Source: Collinsella sp. (lineage in GTDB: Bacteria; Actinomycetota; Coriobacteriia; Coriobacteriales; Coriobacteriaceae). Taken from it: 64,000 nt of DNA. A model generated the notes under the pieces. It saw nothing but the letters and a program-made list of their open reading frames with translations. It made no database searches and was not told the origin of the DNA. Positions 45,300-53,200 of the stretch are shown piece after piece. Location of the stretch: assembly GCA_019414265.1 (NCBI GenBank), contig DXMJ01000008.1, positions 9,859 to 73,858 of the forward strand. The letters are read 5' to 3'. The position numbers were made by a program, and so were the translations under genes. The stretch's first letter is position 1. Each line of letters begins with the position of its first letter.

Positions 45300-45311
45300 A
45301 AAGGAGCCAAC

Positions 45312-45671
45312 ATGTCTATGTCGATACTAGACTCACGGCCGGTTCAGATGAACGTGCGCATGGATCGCCAACTCAAGGATGCCGGGGACGCCGTTTTGGC
45401 ACAGATTGGCATGACGCCGTCGCAAGCCGTTCGGACACTTTGGGAGTATCTGGTCGTTAACGGACATATGCCCTCGAAGGGAGACGCGGCGGCTCCAGTT
45501 TCTGACGGAGTGGAGCCCCGGCGCATGGAGTCAAGGGCCGCGCAAGGCAGCCATATCGTTCGCGATTCGTGCCTCAAATACGGCATCCCCATCCCTGAGT
45601 TCTCGGGAGACTATGACGACCTCTATGAGGAGGCCATGGCGGAGCGCTATCCCGAGTGGGTGGAACTATGA
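45312..45671 (+). CDS. RelB/DinJ-family antitoxin
   Basis: A 119-residue antitoxin. The N-terminal ribbon-helix-helix region (VQMNVRMDRQLKDAGDAVLA, then GMTPSQAVRTLWEYLV) is characteristic of RelB/DinJ DNA-binding antitoxins. The C-terminal half is longer than usual and ends SGDYDDLYEEAMAERYPEWVEL (abridged), probably wrapping the toxin. The start follows AAAGGAGCC. It overlaps the toxin by 4 bases. A RelB-like antitoxin paired with a PIN toxin, rather than RelE, is a less common combination. Confidence 0.85.
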   Translation: MSMSILDSRPVQMNVRMDRQLKDAGDAVLAQIGMTPSQAVRTLWEYLVVNGHMPSKGDAAAPVSDGVEPRRMESRAAQGSHIVRDSCLKYGIPIPEFSGDYDDLYEEAMAERYPEWVEL

Positions 45672-46189
45672 GCACAGAAGGCGTCCTCAAGCTGTTAATC
45701 GATACCAACGTATGGATGGATTATTTTTCTGGCAGGTCCGACCGTACGGCAAATGTCGCCCATCTGATCGAGATTGCCGACGCCTCGGAGCGGATTGCCC
45801 TGTTTGCCTCGTCGCTTTCGGTCAAAGACGTTTCATATCTTGTCTCGGCGGCAATCAAGCAGGAGTGCCGAAGAAAGACTGGCTCACTGAGCGATAACGC
45901 CATTGCGGCGGCAGACGAAACGGCCTGGGCATGCGTTCGACAGATGCGCGAGCTAGCCCTCATCGCCCCGGTCGGTGCAGATGAGGTCTTCGACTCCTTT
46001 GTGTTCAAGTATCATCACAACGACTTTGAGGACGACCTGATACTGGGCGTCGCTAATCGCATTGATGCCGATTACGTCGTGACGGAGGACAAAAACCTCA
46101 TTAAACATACCAATGGCGTATGCATAAACGTTGATCAAGCTTTGAGGTTGGTTGAAGGGTCCAACGCCCCTTCGGTGCGGCCCGTCTAA
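45668..46189 (+). CDS. PIN-domain toxin (VapC-like ribonuclease)
   Basis: A 173-residue PIN-domain protein. The first acidic motif is LLIDTNVWMDYF near residue 10. Later acids lie in NDFEDDLILGVANRIDADYVVTED (abridged; residues about 118-141), giving the expected metal site. It probably cuts RNA (tRNA, rRNA or mRNA) when released. ATG 45668 overlaps the antitoxin stop as ATGA. A GTG at 45656 is also in frame. No further partner gene is present. Confidence 0.85.
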   Translation: MSTEGVLKLLIDTNVWMDYFSGRSDRTANVAHLIEIADASERIALFASSLSVKDVSYLVSAAIKQECRRKTGSLSDNAIAAADETAWACVRQMRELALIAPVGADEVFDSFVFKYHHNDFEDDLILGVANRIDADYVVTEDKNLIKHTNGVCINVDQALRLVEGSNAPSVRPV

Positions 46190-46337
46190 CCTGCTTTATC
46201 TTAATAAAGTAGCGTTTCCCCGCCGTTAGCCGATGATGCGAGGGCGCTCGGCGTTTTCGACTGGTTTATGCACGCAAAGTCTGGGAATATACAAGGCGCA
46301 TGTCTTACTGTCTAACCAGTTGCGCCAAGGAGGCACC

Positions 46338-47795
46338 ATGGATTACAAGATTACCGGCTACGAGCCCGCCCAGCTGTTCCATTTCTTTGAGGAGGTCAGC
46401 GCGATCCCCCGTGGGTCTGGCAACGAGAAGGGCATCAGCGATTTCCTGGTTGCGTTTGCCAAGGAGCGCGGCCTCGATGTGTACCAGGACGAGGTCTACA
46501 ACGTCATCATTCGCAAGCCCGCTTCTGCCGGCGCCGAGAATGCTCCGGCCGTGATGCTGCAGGGCCACATCGATATGGTGTGCGACAAGTTGGGCTCCGT
46601 TGAGCACGACTTTACGACCGACGGTATCGACCTGGTCGTCAAGGACGGCGTCCTCACCGCTAACGGCACCACCCTGGGTGCCGACAACGGCATTGCTGTC
46701 GCTCTGATGCTCACTGTTCTCGATGACGATTCGATCGTTCACCCCGCCCTCGAGTGCGTATTCACCACCGACGAGGAGACTGGCCTGGTCGGTGCCGAGA
46801 CGCTCGACAAGTCCCAGATTAGCGCCCGCACCATGATTAACCTTGACTCCGAGGAAGAGGGCGTTGCCACCGTCAGCTGCGCCGGCGGCGTCGTTGTTAC
46901 CTACGCCTGCCCCATCGTGCGCGAGCACAAGACCGGCAGCACCCTCACGCTCGACATCTCCGGCCTACTGGGTGGTCATTCCGGCAACGATATCAACCTA
47001 GAGCGCGGCAACGGCAACCTCATCATGGCCCGCATCATCGACCGCCTGATGGTTGCCGGCGAGCCCGCCATCGTTAGCTTTAACGGCGGCACCAAGGACA
47101 ACGCCATCAACCGTGAGTGCAAGGCTGTTCTGGTCTACGCCGACCACGCTGCCGCCGAGGCCGCGGCCCAGATCGCAAAGGGCATCATCGCCGACGTCAC
47201 TGCCGAGCTCGAGGTCTTCGACCCCGGCTTTACCTGCACCGTCGAGATTGCCGATAACGCTGAGGTCGAGGCCATGGACCAGAAGTCCGCGCTTGCCCTC
47301 ATCCGCGCCCTGCGTCTTGCCCCTAACGGCGTGATTCGCCGCAACGTCGCCACCGACGGCTCCGTCGAGGTTTCCTCCAACATCGGTGTGGTTGCCACTT
47401 CTGACGACGAGGTCAAGATCATGCTGTCCCCGCGCTCCTCGATCACCTCGCTGCAGGACGAGTTCAAGGACCGCCTGCAGACGCTGGCCGATGTCCTGGG
47501 CTTCGACGCCAAGTTTGAGTTCGAGTATCCCGGCTGGAGCTATGCCGAGCATTCGCCGGTCCGCGACGTCTTTGTCGAGAGCTATCGTGAGCTCTTTGGC
47601 TCCGAGCTGCGCATCGAGTCCATTCACGCCGGCCTTGAGTGCGGCCTGTTTGCCGAGGCCCTGCACGGTCTGGACGCCATCGCCGTGGGCCCGACGCTCT
47701 CCGATGTCCACACCCCGGACGAGAGCATGGAGCTCGCTTCTGCCGAGCGCTTCTACGAGCTGCTCATCGACGTCCTCAAGCGCCTTGCCGCGTAA
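46338..47795 (+). CDS. pepD: aminoacyl-histidine dipeptidase (PepD, M20C)
   Basis: A 485-residue dinuclear zinc dipeptidase of the Xaa-His/PepD group. VMLQGHIDMVCDK near residue 75 has the first metal histidine, followed by TLGADNGIAVALML. FTTDEETGLVGAE near 145 carries the catalytic glutamate. LSGLLGGHSGNDI-like and C-terminal HAGLECGLFAE motifs are in place. It breaks down small peptides in the cytosol. ATG 46338 follows AAGGAGGCACC; the frame open back to 46233 lacks a site. A terminator follows at 47851. Confidence 0.95.
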   Translation: MDYKITGYEPAQLFHFFEEVSAIPRGSGNEKGISDFLVAFAKERGLDVYQDEVYNVIIRKPASAGAENAPAVMLQGHIDMVCDKLGSVEHDFTTDGIDLVVKDGVLTANGTTLGADNGIAVALMLTVLDDDSIVHPALECVFTTDEETGLVGAETLDKSQISARTMINLDSEEEGVATVSCAGGVVVTYACPIVREHKTGSTLTLDISGLLGGHSGNDINLERGNGNLIMARIIDRLMVAGEPAIVSFNGGTKDNAINRECKAVLVYADHAAAEAAAQIAKGIIADVTAELEVFDPGFTCTVEIADNAEVEAMDQKSALALIRALRLAPNGVIRRNVATDGSVEVSSNIGVVATSDDEVKIMLSPRSSITSLQDEFKDRLQTLADVLGFDAKFEFEYPGWSYAEHSPVRDVFVESYRELFGSELRIESIHAGLECGLFAEALHGLDAIAVGPTLSDVHTPDESMELASAERFYELLIDVLKRLAA

Positions 47796-47850
47796 AGGTC
47801 ACGCCGGCAGCGGTCCGAGCCACGTGCTAGCGGATTGCAAATGACATTAC

Positions 47851-47898
47851 GAGAGGGGACACCCGGTCTTTTGCGACAGGTGCCCCCTCTCTTCTTTT
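47851..47898 (+). terminator. terminator after pepD
   Basis: GAGAGGGG (47851-47858) pairs with CCCCTCTC (47884-47891), followed by a T-rich TTCTTTT. Beyond it, 47899-48303 contains only a weak open frame. Confidence 0.75.
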
Positions 47899-48001
47899 AA
47901 GAAATGGGAAATTGCCTGGCGTCTAACCCATATCACCCTTTAGTCAATTTGGAACGTGTCTCTATAGTTTTGTCCACTCTCCCGGGACGACCCCGCCTTC
48001 C

Positions 48002-48196
48002 TTGAGGCGCGTCGGGAGGCTCGGCGTTACAGAGACGGCAAGGCCGGACGGGGATTACCTCTTCGCGATGGAGGGGAACCCCCGGCGCTGGAGGGCGACG
48101 GGGAAGAGCCATGCGATCAAAACGGGGAGCAGCGACTGCCGAAAGTTGATCGTCTCGCACAAGCGCCAGCACGACATTCGGGCTTTCGGATCCTAG
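48002..48196 (+). CDS. short hypothetical ORF (uncertain, perhaps a gene remnant)
   Basis: A 64-codon open frame rich in Arg, Lys and Gly with no recognisable domain. It has no good ribosome site and lies at the border between the core genome and the accessory segment. The composition (AGG and GGA codons, as in the TOPRIM/ATPase genes) suggests it came with that segment, possibly as the end of a decayed gene. It may equally be non-coding. Confidence 0.2.
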   Translation: MRRVGRLGVTETARPDGDYLFAMEGNPRRWRATGKSHAIKTGSSDCRKLIVSHKRQHDIRAFGS

Positions 48197-48303
48197 GGAG
48201 CGGATGGCCGGGGCGGAGATTCCGGTTCAGAGTCAGAGAAGAAGAGGTGAAGGCTTGAGCCCCGGTGGAGGGAATTAGTGCCTTCCCGGGCGTAGCGCCA
48301 TGT

Positions 48304-48969
48304 CTACTCCACGGTATCGCCCGGAACCTTTACGTCCCCGCTTCGGAGCAGATTGATGAAACCCTCGGGGTCGTTCCGGTATTTCTTGCCGAAGGCTGCG
48401 GAAAGCTGCCTCTTCTCGTCATCGCTGAATTCGCGTACGGAGCCGTAGAGCGCATGCTCGAGGTTGCGGGACATGAAGTAGACTCTGTAGGGGACTGCGT
48501 GTTTTCTGTGCTTGAGCTCGCGCGTGCCCGCGAGCTCAAGCAGCGCGGCAGACTTTCTCTCGTTTCTGTCTACCACCCTAGCGGTGTCCCGGGCGGTGAT
48601 AGAGTCGCGGCCATAGACGAATCCATCGCAGTCCCCCTCGACGATGCACTCGTTCGGTATGAAGGCGCCGTCCAGGTCGACGATGTGGATGATCCGGTCG
48701 AGGTCGGTCCATTCGTACTCGTGCCGCGACGCGATGCGGTCGACGACGAACTGGCGCACGGTGTCGCGCACCCTGTCCTTGACGGCGAAGGAGGCCTCCC
48801 ATGAGAAGGGTCGCACCGTGGTAACGTCGCAGTGGAAGGCGAGCGCCCTCGCCTCGGGCGGTGCACCGTTTGCGGCGAAGTTGAGCGCGGCCTGCATGGG
48901 CTCGAGGAGCGCGTTTTCATCGCTCGGCCCCTCCACGAGAATCAGGACGACCCGCTTCTCCCTTGCCAT
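48304..48969 (-). CDS. TOPRIM-domain protein of a two-gene putative defence operon
   Basis: A 221-residue protein with a TOPRIM fold. The catalytic glutamate lies in LILVEGPSDENALL (E13), and the DxD is in HIVDLDGAF (D98, D100), with mixed alpha/beta between them. A charged C-terminal region follows. TOPRIM proteins coded beside ABC-type ATPases act as nucleases in OLD, PARIS (AriB) and AbiL-like antiphage systems. ATG 48969 is used, with GGGAGG 9-10 bases upstream; a GTG at 48975 overlaps the ATPase stop. Codon use (frequent AGG, GAC, GTC) differs from flanking genes. No close named family is certain. Confidence 0.7.
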   Translation of the reverse strand: MAREKRVVLILVEGPSDENALLEPMQAALNFAANGAPPEARALAFHCDVTTVRPFSWEASFAVKDRVRDTVRQFVVDRIASRHEYEWTDLDRIIHIVDLDGAFIPNECIVEGDCDGFVYGRDSITARDTARVVDRNERKSAALLELAGTRELKHRKHAVPYRVYFMSRNLEHALYGSVREFSDDEKRQLSAAFGKKYRNDPEGFINLLRSGDVKVPGDTVE

Positions 48970-48971
48970 GG

Positions 48972-50498
48972 TCACTCGCCTCCCATGGAGGACAGAAGGG
49001 AGTCGAAGTCGAGGGCCTGGGGGCTTCCAGCCTCAAGGAGGGCGGAGCCTATCGCGGAGGTTCTGGTCGGCTCGTACAGCTGTTCCTTCTGCCCCCCGAG
49101 GTTGATGGCTCTCAGGTATTGGTTCCTGAGGTTGTTCGAGGGTGCCATGCCCCGGAACCCGATGTAGCGGTTGTTGGGGTTGGAGGTCGAGAAGACGAGG
49201 CATCCGACCGGGAGACATTCAAGCGCTCGCAGGTTGTGAGCGGTGAAGATGAGCTGGCCCTTGCCCTGCTCGGTCACGACTTCGAGGAGCTCGCCGAGCA
49301 GGAACTCGAACACTCCGGAGTCGATCTCGTCAACGACGAGACAGGCGCTGTCGTCATTGAAGACGTTTATCAGCCAGCCGAGCATCGATGCGATCTTCTT
49401 GATTCCTTCCGATTCTGTTCTGAAGGGGACGCGTACCCCCTGCCGGCATGATAGGAGCTCGACGCGCTCGCCCGGTGTGCCGTCTTCCATCGTTTCGCCG
49501 TGGAGGGTGTTCACTTGGATGCTGAGTCCCGGAACGATTGCCCCAAGCGCGCAGTTGATGGTCTCGACGGTCTTGCGGACCGAGTCGCAGACTTCTGAGG
49601 GGAGGACCGTTGTCTGATCGATAGGGAGTGACACGTCGCGGATGACAGGGGCCTTTCCGGCCTCCTCGGGTGACCATCCGCCTGTGCTGCTGCCCGGGGA
49701 GGCGAGGAGGAAGATGTTGAACGCCAGCGCCGCGCTTCGGCGCGTGTCACAGACCCTCATCTTATCGTCGGCGAACCTGTTCAGGAGCGTCGTGGAGTCC
49801 ATGAGTGGAACCAATACGCTCTCGTACGCCGTCCTCGCCGCCTCGGATAGGGAGTTATTTCCGAGGCGCTCGAGATAGGACTTTCTCGCGGCGACCGCGA
49901 AGGCGACCATGGCGTTCGAGAACAGCTTCGAGGAGCCCTGCAGGTCGGGGGAGCGCCGTGCGACGGTGAGGTCGAGGTCGGCCTCCCTTCCGGCGAGATT
50001 TCTGAGTGCCCGCCACCTGTTGACGGGCTTCAGGTTCTGGCTGTCCTCGGTATCGGCCGCATCGTAGGCGGCGAGCCTTCTCTTGACGAGCCCCTCGGCG
50101 CGGACGGAGAGGTCCTCGGAGAGGAGGCGCGGTCTGTCGTCGAGCCTGTCGAAGGAGAACGAGTAGCAAACTGTGAAGGGCTTCCCGGCCGCTACGGTGC
50201 CGCCGAGCCCGCCTACGAAGCCGAGCGAGGAAGGGGAAGCCTCCGTCACCTCGACCTCGATGCTGATTTTGGCGCACTCGGCAGAGGGGCCGATCAGATC
50301 GACGCTTTCACGGTCGAGCGGAAAGCCGCACATCAAATCCTGGACTCGCGCGAGGGATTCGACGACGGCGGTCTTGCCCGATCCGTTCTGACCGTATATT
50401 CCCATCACGCTGGAACCGAAGGGGCTGTCCTTGAAGCCGATCGTGCCGTTAGCAACGTTTTTCACATTTGAGAGCTCTATGGAGCGAATACGGATCAT
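48972..50498 (-). CDS. ABC-type AAA ATPase of a two-gene putative defence operon
   Basis: A 508-residue ATPase of the AAA_15/AAA_21 (OLD/RecF-like) kind. Walker A is GQNGSGKT at residues 36-43. A signature-like SEGIKKIASML lies near 360, Walker B is CLVVDEID (D390, E391), and the switch histidine is in TAHNLRALE (H421). The middle is helical. It has no TOPRIM of its own; that domain is the next gene. The likely job is sensing an infection cue and controlling the TOPRIM nuclease (inference). The start at 50498 has AAGGAGGG upstream. It is the first gene of the minus-strand operon. Confidence 0.8.
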   Translation of the reverse strand: MIRIRSIELSNVKNVANGTIGFKDSPFGSSVMGIYGQNGSGKTAVVESLARVQDLMCGFPLDRESVDLIGPSAECAKISIEVEVTEASPSSLGFVGGLGGTVAAGKPFTVCYSFSFDRLDDRPRLLSEDLSVRAEGLVKRRLAAYDAADTEDSQNLKPVNRWRALRNLAGREADLDLTVARRSPDLQGSSKLFSNAMVAFAVAARKSYLERLGNNSLSEAARTAYESVLVPLMDSTTLLNRFADDKMRVCDTRRSAALAFNIFLLASPGSSTGGWSPEEAGKAPVIRDVSLPIDQTTVLPSEVCDSVRKTVETINCALGAIVPGLSIQVNTLHGETMEDGTPGERVELLSCRQGVRVPFRTESEGIKKIASMLGWLINVFNDDSACLVVDEIDSGVFEFLLGELLEVVTEQGKGQLIFTAHNLRALECLPVGCLVFSTSNPNNRYIGFRGMAPSNNLRNQYLRAINLGGQKEQLYEPTRTSAIGSALLEAGSPQALDFDSLLSSMGGE

Positions 50499-50530
50499 GG
50501 TGCCCTCCTTGAACACAATTTATATTACTA

Positions 50531-50550
50531 TATATCGAATAATCGATATA
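50531..50550. promoter_or_regulatory. perfect AT-rich palindrome between the ATPase gene and the DUF1648 gene
   Basis: TATATCGA-ATAA-TCGATATA is a perfect 8-bp inverted repeat 33 bases upstream of the ATPase start, within an unusually AT-rich stretch (about 50515-50640). It is a candidate operator or overlapping promoter for the minus-strand operon. Confidence 0.45.
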
Positions 50551-50654
50551 AAATCAAGATAACAATTATTAAGAATGGAAATGAGATCAACCAATAATTA
50601 AAACAAATTTGCATTCAAGCTATTATTTTTACTTGATTTAAGACGGAGTGGAAT

Positions 50655-51308
50655 GTGAGCGCACAAGGAGATGCGGAATCGATGAGAGCCTCGAAAAAAA
50701 TTACTGCAGTGTTATCATCTTTCATCCTCTCTATTCTTCCATTTCTGATTCTATGGGCGGCTTGGTCAGCCCTCCCTGATACAATTCCCGCTCATTGGAG
50801 TGGGGGTGTGGTTGATCGATGGGGTAATAAGCTTGAATTGCTGGTTGTTCCGCTGTTTTCTCTGATTGGTTCTATTGCAATTTCTGTGTACCTTATTGTT
50901 TCCACGCGGCGAAGAGAGTTCGCGGATTTCTCTGTTCGAATGCGACGGGACTTTCTTGCGTGCTATATTTCTAGCCTTCTTTTATCGACAACCTGCTCAG
51001 TGATAATTGCCGTTTGGGTTCAGTTGATTCTTACGCAAAACACTGCGGTTGATGGGGGGCTTGGACTATCGATCCTGTATTCCCTTCCCGGGCTATATGT
51101 GATCTTGTGCGCTTTGCCGCCTTTTTATGCGAGCGGCGAGAGCAAAAAGGCAGAGCGCCTGATAACAGTTCTTATTGGCGGCGCGGAGATTGTTCTTTGT
51201 GGAATAGTGTTTGAAGGTTCGGCTGCCTCTTATGCGATGATTGGACTGATGATTCTGTTCTGTGCGTTTGAGATTGTGTCACAGGTAAGGGATAACCGGT
51301 CCTTATGA
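50655..51308 (+). CDS. DUF1648-domain membrane protein
   Basis: A 217-residue protein with five or six transmembrane helices. The DUF1648 hallmark ALPDTIPAHWSGGVVDRWG lies near residue 37. DUF1648 is the N-terminal part of SdpI-type immunity proteins and of many GntR-linked membrane proteins; a role in resistance to a membrane-active toxin is conceivable but unproven. The start is GTG 50655 behind GGAG. Base composition is clearly more AT-rich than the core genome, with TTT, ATT and CTT codons, suggesting recent acquisition. It diverges from the ATPase/TOPRIM operon. Confidence 0.75.
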   Translation: MSAQGDAESMRASKKITAVLSSFILSILPFLILWAAWSALPDTIPAHWSGGVVDRWGNKLELLVVPLFSLIGSIAISVYLIVSTRRREFADFSVRMRRDFLACYISSLLLSTTCSVIIAVWVQLILTQNTAVDGGLGLSILYSLPGLYVILCALPPFYASGESKKAERLITVLIGGAEIVLCGIVFEGSAASYAMIGLMILFCAFEIVSQVRDNRSL

Positions 51309-51802
51309 GTTGAATTACGCGCGTGCGGATATAAAGGTTGGCATGTTAAGCTGGTCGTTTTCTCGTTCTGGGACATTTGCAGTAGGATGAGTGGGACTAG
51401 GCGCGCTGCGGTGTGATGGTTGAGACTTGTATCGCTGCAATTCCGCTGATGCACATTTTGCTATTGGGCTTGAAGGTGGGACCGACAGGCCTTTGTTTGG
51501 GATGTTCTGGTCGTCCAACGCGTGTTGCACGGCTTTATATTGTTACGCTCGTTCGGCGCTCCGTTGGAGCATTTCCGGGTTTGTCGGCATCATGACTTGA
51601 CCAAGTGACACGCTTGCCGGGACGGTTGTAACGCCGCGCCGGTTCCGTGTGCTCCTTCGTTGTTGGCCTGTCCAGCCGGGGGCGGATTCGGCCTCATGTT
51701 GTGGCGCACGGCCTTCAGGGGCTTCCCCTGGCGAGCTATGTTCGTCCGTATGGGTAAGGGTCGGTTTGAGCTGACAATCCCGTGCCGGAAGAGGCTTGCA
51801 CC
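51309..51802. other. gene-free accessory stretch
   Basis: No convincing coding frame, RNA gene, terminator or repeat is seen here. Open frames on both strands are short or lack ribosome sites and family resemblance. It may hold decayed genes of the accessory segment. Confidence 0.4.
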
Positions 51803-52225
51803 ATGCGTACGATGATAGAGATTGAGTGGCTGGACGGCCGTATGACGAAGGTGCCGGAGCTCGTCCTGGGCGATGCGTTCGGCGAGAGCGTCCAGGCGGA
51901 GCTCGATTTCGGGTTCGATGACGTGTCGGAGGGCCTTTGGGTCGAGGTGCGCCATCACGAGCCGGATGAGGGCTCGGGCGGCGACCCGCGCGGGAGGGGC
52001 TGCGCGCTGTACGCGGACTGCCGGTGCAGCCTGGTCGAACCGTCGGACCTCGAGCGCGTCTTCTGCATCCTTTACGAGGGGCAGCCGAGGGTCTGCCGCG
52101 TCGCGGGGGAGCTAGGGGTCCCCGTGTCGGCGGTGAACGCGGCCGCTGCGTGGGAATCCGGGATGGGGGCGGGTTTCGAAACGCCTGCGGAGGGGAGAAC
52201 CCCGTTGGGCGGGGACTATTCGTGA
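51803..52225 (+). CDS. hypothetical protein, accessory segment
   Basis: A 140-residue protein without a recognised domain. It is acidic at the start (MIEIEWLDGRMTKVPELVLGDAF), cysteine-containing in the middle (CALYADCRCS), and has a hydrophobic helix-turn-like RVCRVAGELGVPVSAVNAAA stretch near residue 105 that could be a degenerate helix-turn-helix. It ends in a Gly-rich tail. ATG 51803 follows GAAGAGG at a rather long spacing; GTG 51782 is also in frame. It resembles small regulators of mobile elements but nothing firmer can be said. Confidence 0.4.
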   Translation: MRTMIEIEWLDGRMTKVPELVLGDAFGESVQAELDFGFDDVSEGLWVEVRHHEPDEGSGGDPRGRGCALYADCRCSLVEPSDLERVFCILYEGQPRVCRVAGELGVPVSAVNAAAAWESGMGAGFETPAEGRTPLGGDYS

Positions 52226-52263
52226 TGCTACTGGCGTTGAGTTTTGAGCGATTGCGTTTGGCG

Positions 52264-52842
52264 TTACAGCGCCAAAATCCCCAGATGCTCAAGCAAGATC
52301 TTAAGCCCGATGAGGATGAGCACGATGCCGCCCACGATGGTGGCAGGTTTTTCGTAGCGCGCGCCAAAGGTGTGGCCGATCGCTACGCCGGCGATGGAGA
52401 AGATAAACGTTGTGACGCCGATAAGCGATACAGCGGGAACGATGTCAACCGAGAGCGCCGCAAATGAGATGCCTACGGCTAGGGCGTCGATTGAGGTGGC
52501 GATGGCGAGGATCAGGTACTCGCCCAGGTCAATCTTTTCGGCATCCTTGCCGTCGCCTTCATTCTCGTCCTCGGTAAAGGCTTCCCACAGCATTTTGCCG
52601 CCGATAAAGGCCAAAAGGATAAAGGCGATCCAATGGTCGATGGGTCCGATGATGCCCATGAATTGACTGCCAAGCGCCCATCCGATTACGGGCATGCCGG
52701 CCTGAAAGCCGCCAAAGAACAGGCCGAGCACCGCGGCGACTTTAAGGTCGATCTTCTTCATGCCAAGGCCCTTGCAGATGGATACGGCAAAGGCGTCCAT
52801 CGAAAGGCCAACGGCGAGCAGCACGAGCTCTGCGAGTCCCAT
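52264..52842 (-). CDS. mntP: manganese efflux pump MntP
   Basis: A 192-residue, six-helix membrane exporter of Mn2+. Both internal repeats carry the ion-binding aspartate motifs: LAVGLSMDAFAVSICKG near residue 10 and AIATSIDALAVGISFA near residue 107. A polar loop with DENEGDGKDAE separates the halves. The start at 52842 gives the family-standard N-terminus MGLAELVLLAVG and has AGAGGGAG upstream. A yybP-ykoY riboswitch in its leader strongly supports manganese as substrate and inducer. Confidence 0.96.
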   Translation of the reverse strand: MGLAELVLLAVGLSMDAFAVSICKGLGMKKIDLKVAAVLGLFFGGFQAGMPVIGWALGSQFMGIIGPIDHWIAFILLAFIGGKMLWEAFTEDENEGDGKDAEKIDLGEYLILAIATSIDALAVGISFAALSVDIVPAVSLIGVTTFIFSIAGVAIGHTFGARYEKPATIVGGIVLILIGLKILLEHLGILAL

Positions 52843-52895
52843 AGTCTGACTCCCTCTCTGCGGGCGGGCCCGCGTGTACCTCTTGGGGGAGTAAC

Positions 52896-53033
52896 AAAAA
52901 AGACCCGTGGCGTACGCGTTGCGCGCACAGCCACGAGTCTCGTTCATTAAGGCAAGCCAGGCCGCATCGGCCAGTGTGTTGACTTACCGCGCCACCGGAG
53001 GCGAACCCGGTCACGCGACTACTCCCTCATTCA
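52896..53033 (-). ncRNA. yybP-ykoY manganese riboswitch
   Basis: On the minus strand the conserved segments appear in order: GAGGGAGTAG, then a GC-rich arm, GTCAACACACTGGCC, and TGAACGAGACT. An expression platform follows in which AGACTCGTGGC pairs with GCCACGGGTCT ahead of TTTTTT (A-run at 52896-52901 on +). Mn2+ binding would free mntP from termination. The remainder up to disA (53034-53200) holds no gene. Confidence 0.9.
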
Positions 53034-53200
53034 TGTGAATCCCGATGCTACCACATAAGCAGCTCATTTGGGTTGGGGCTCTTTTGACTACCCCAGCGGT
53101 GTTCGCTCATTCTGTAAGCATCGGATTTCGCAAGCGCTGCGGGGGCAAACCGTGAGAAACTATTTAGCGTTTATGGAGCGTATACGATGGGAGCGATGCC

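Noticed and set aside
51543..52367. Minus-strand open frame of 274 codons
   Set aside because: Arg/Pro-rich product, antisense to the 51803 ORF and mntP end, no ribosome site.
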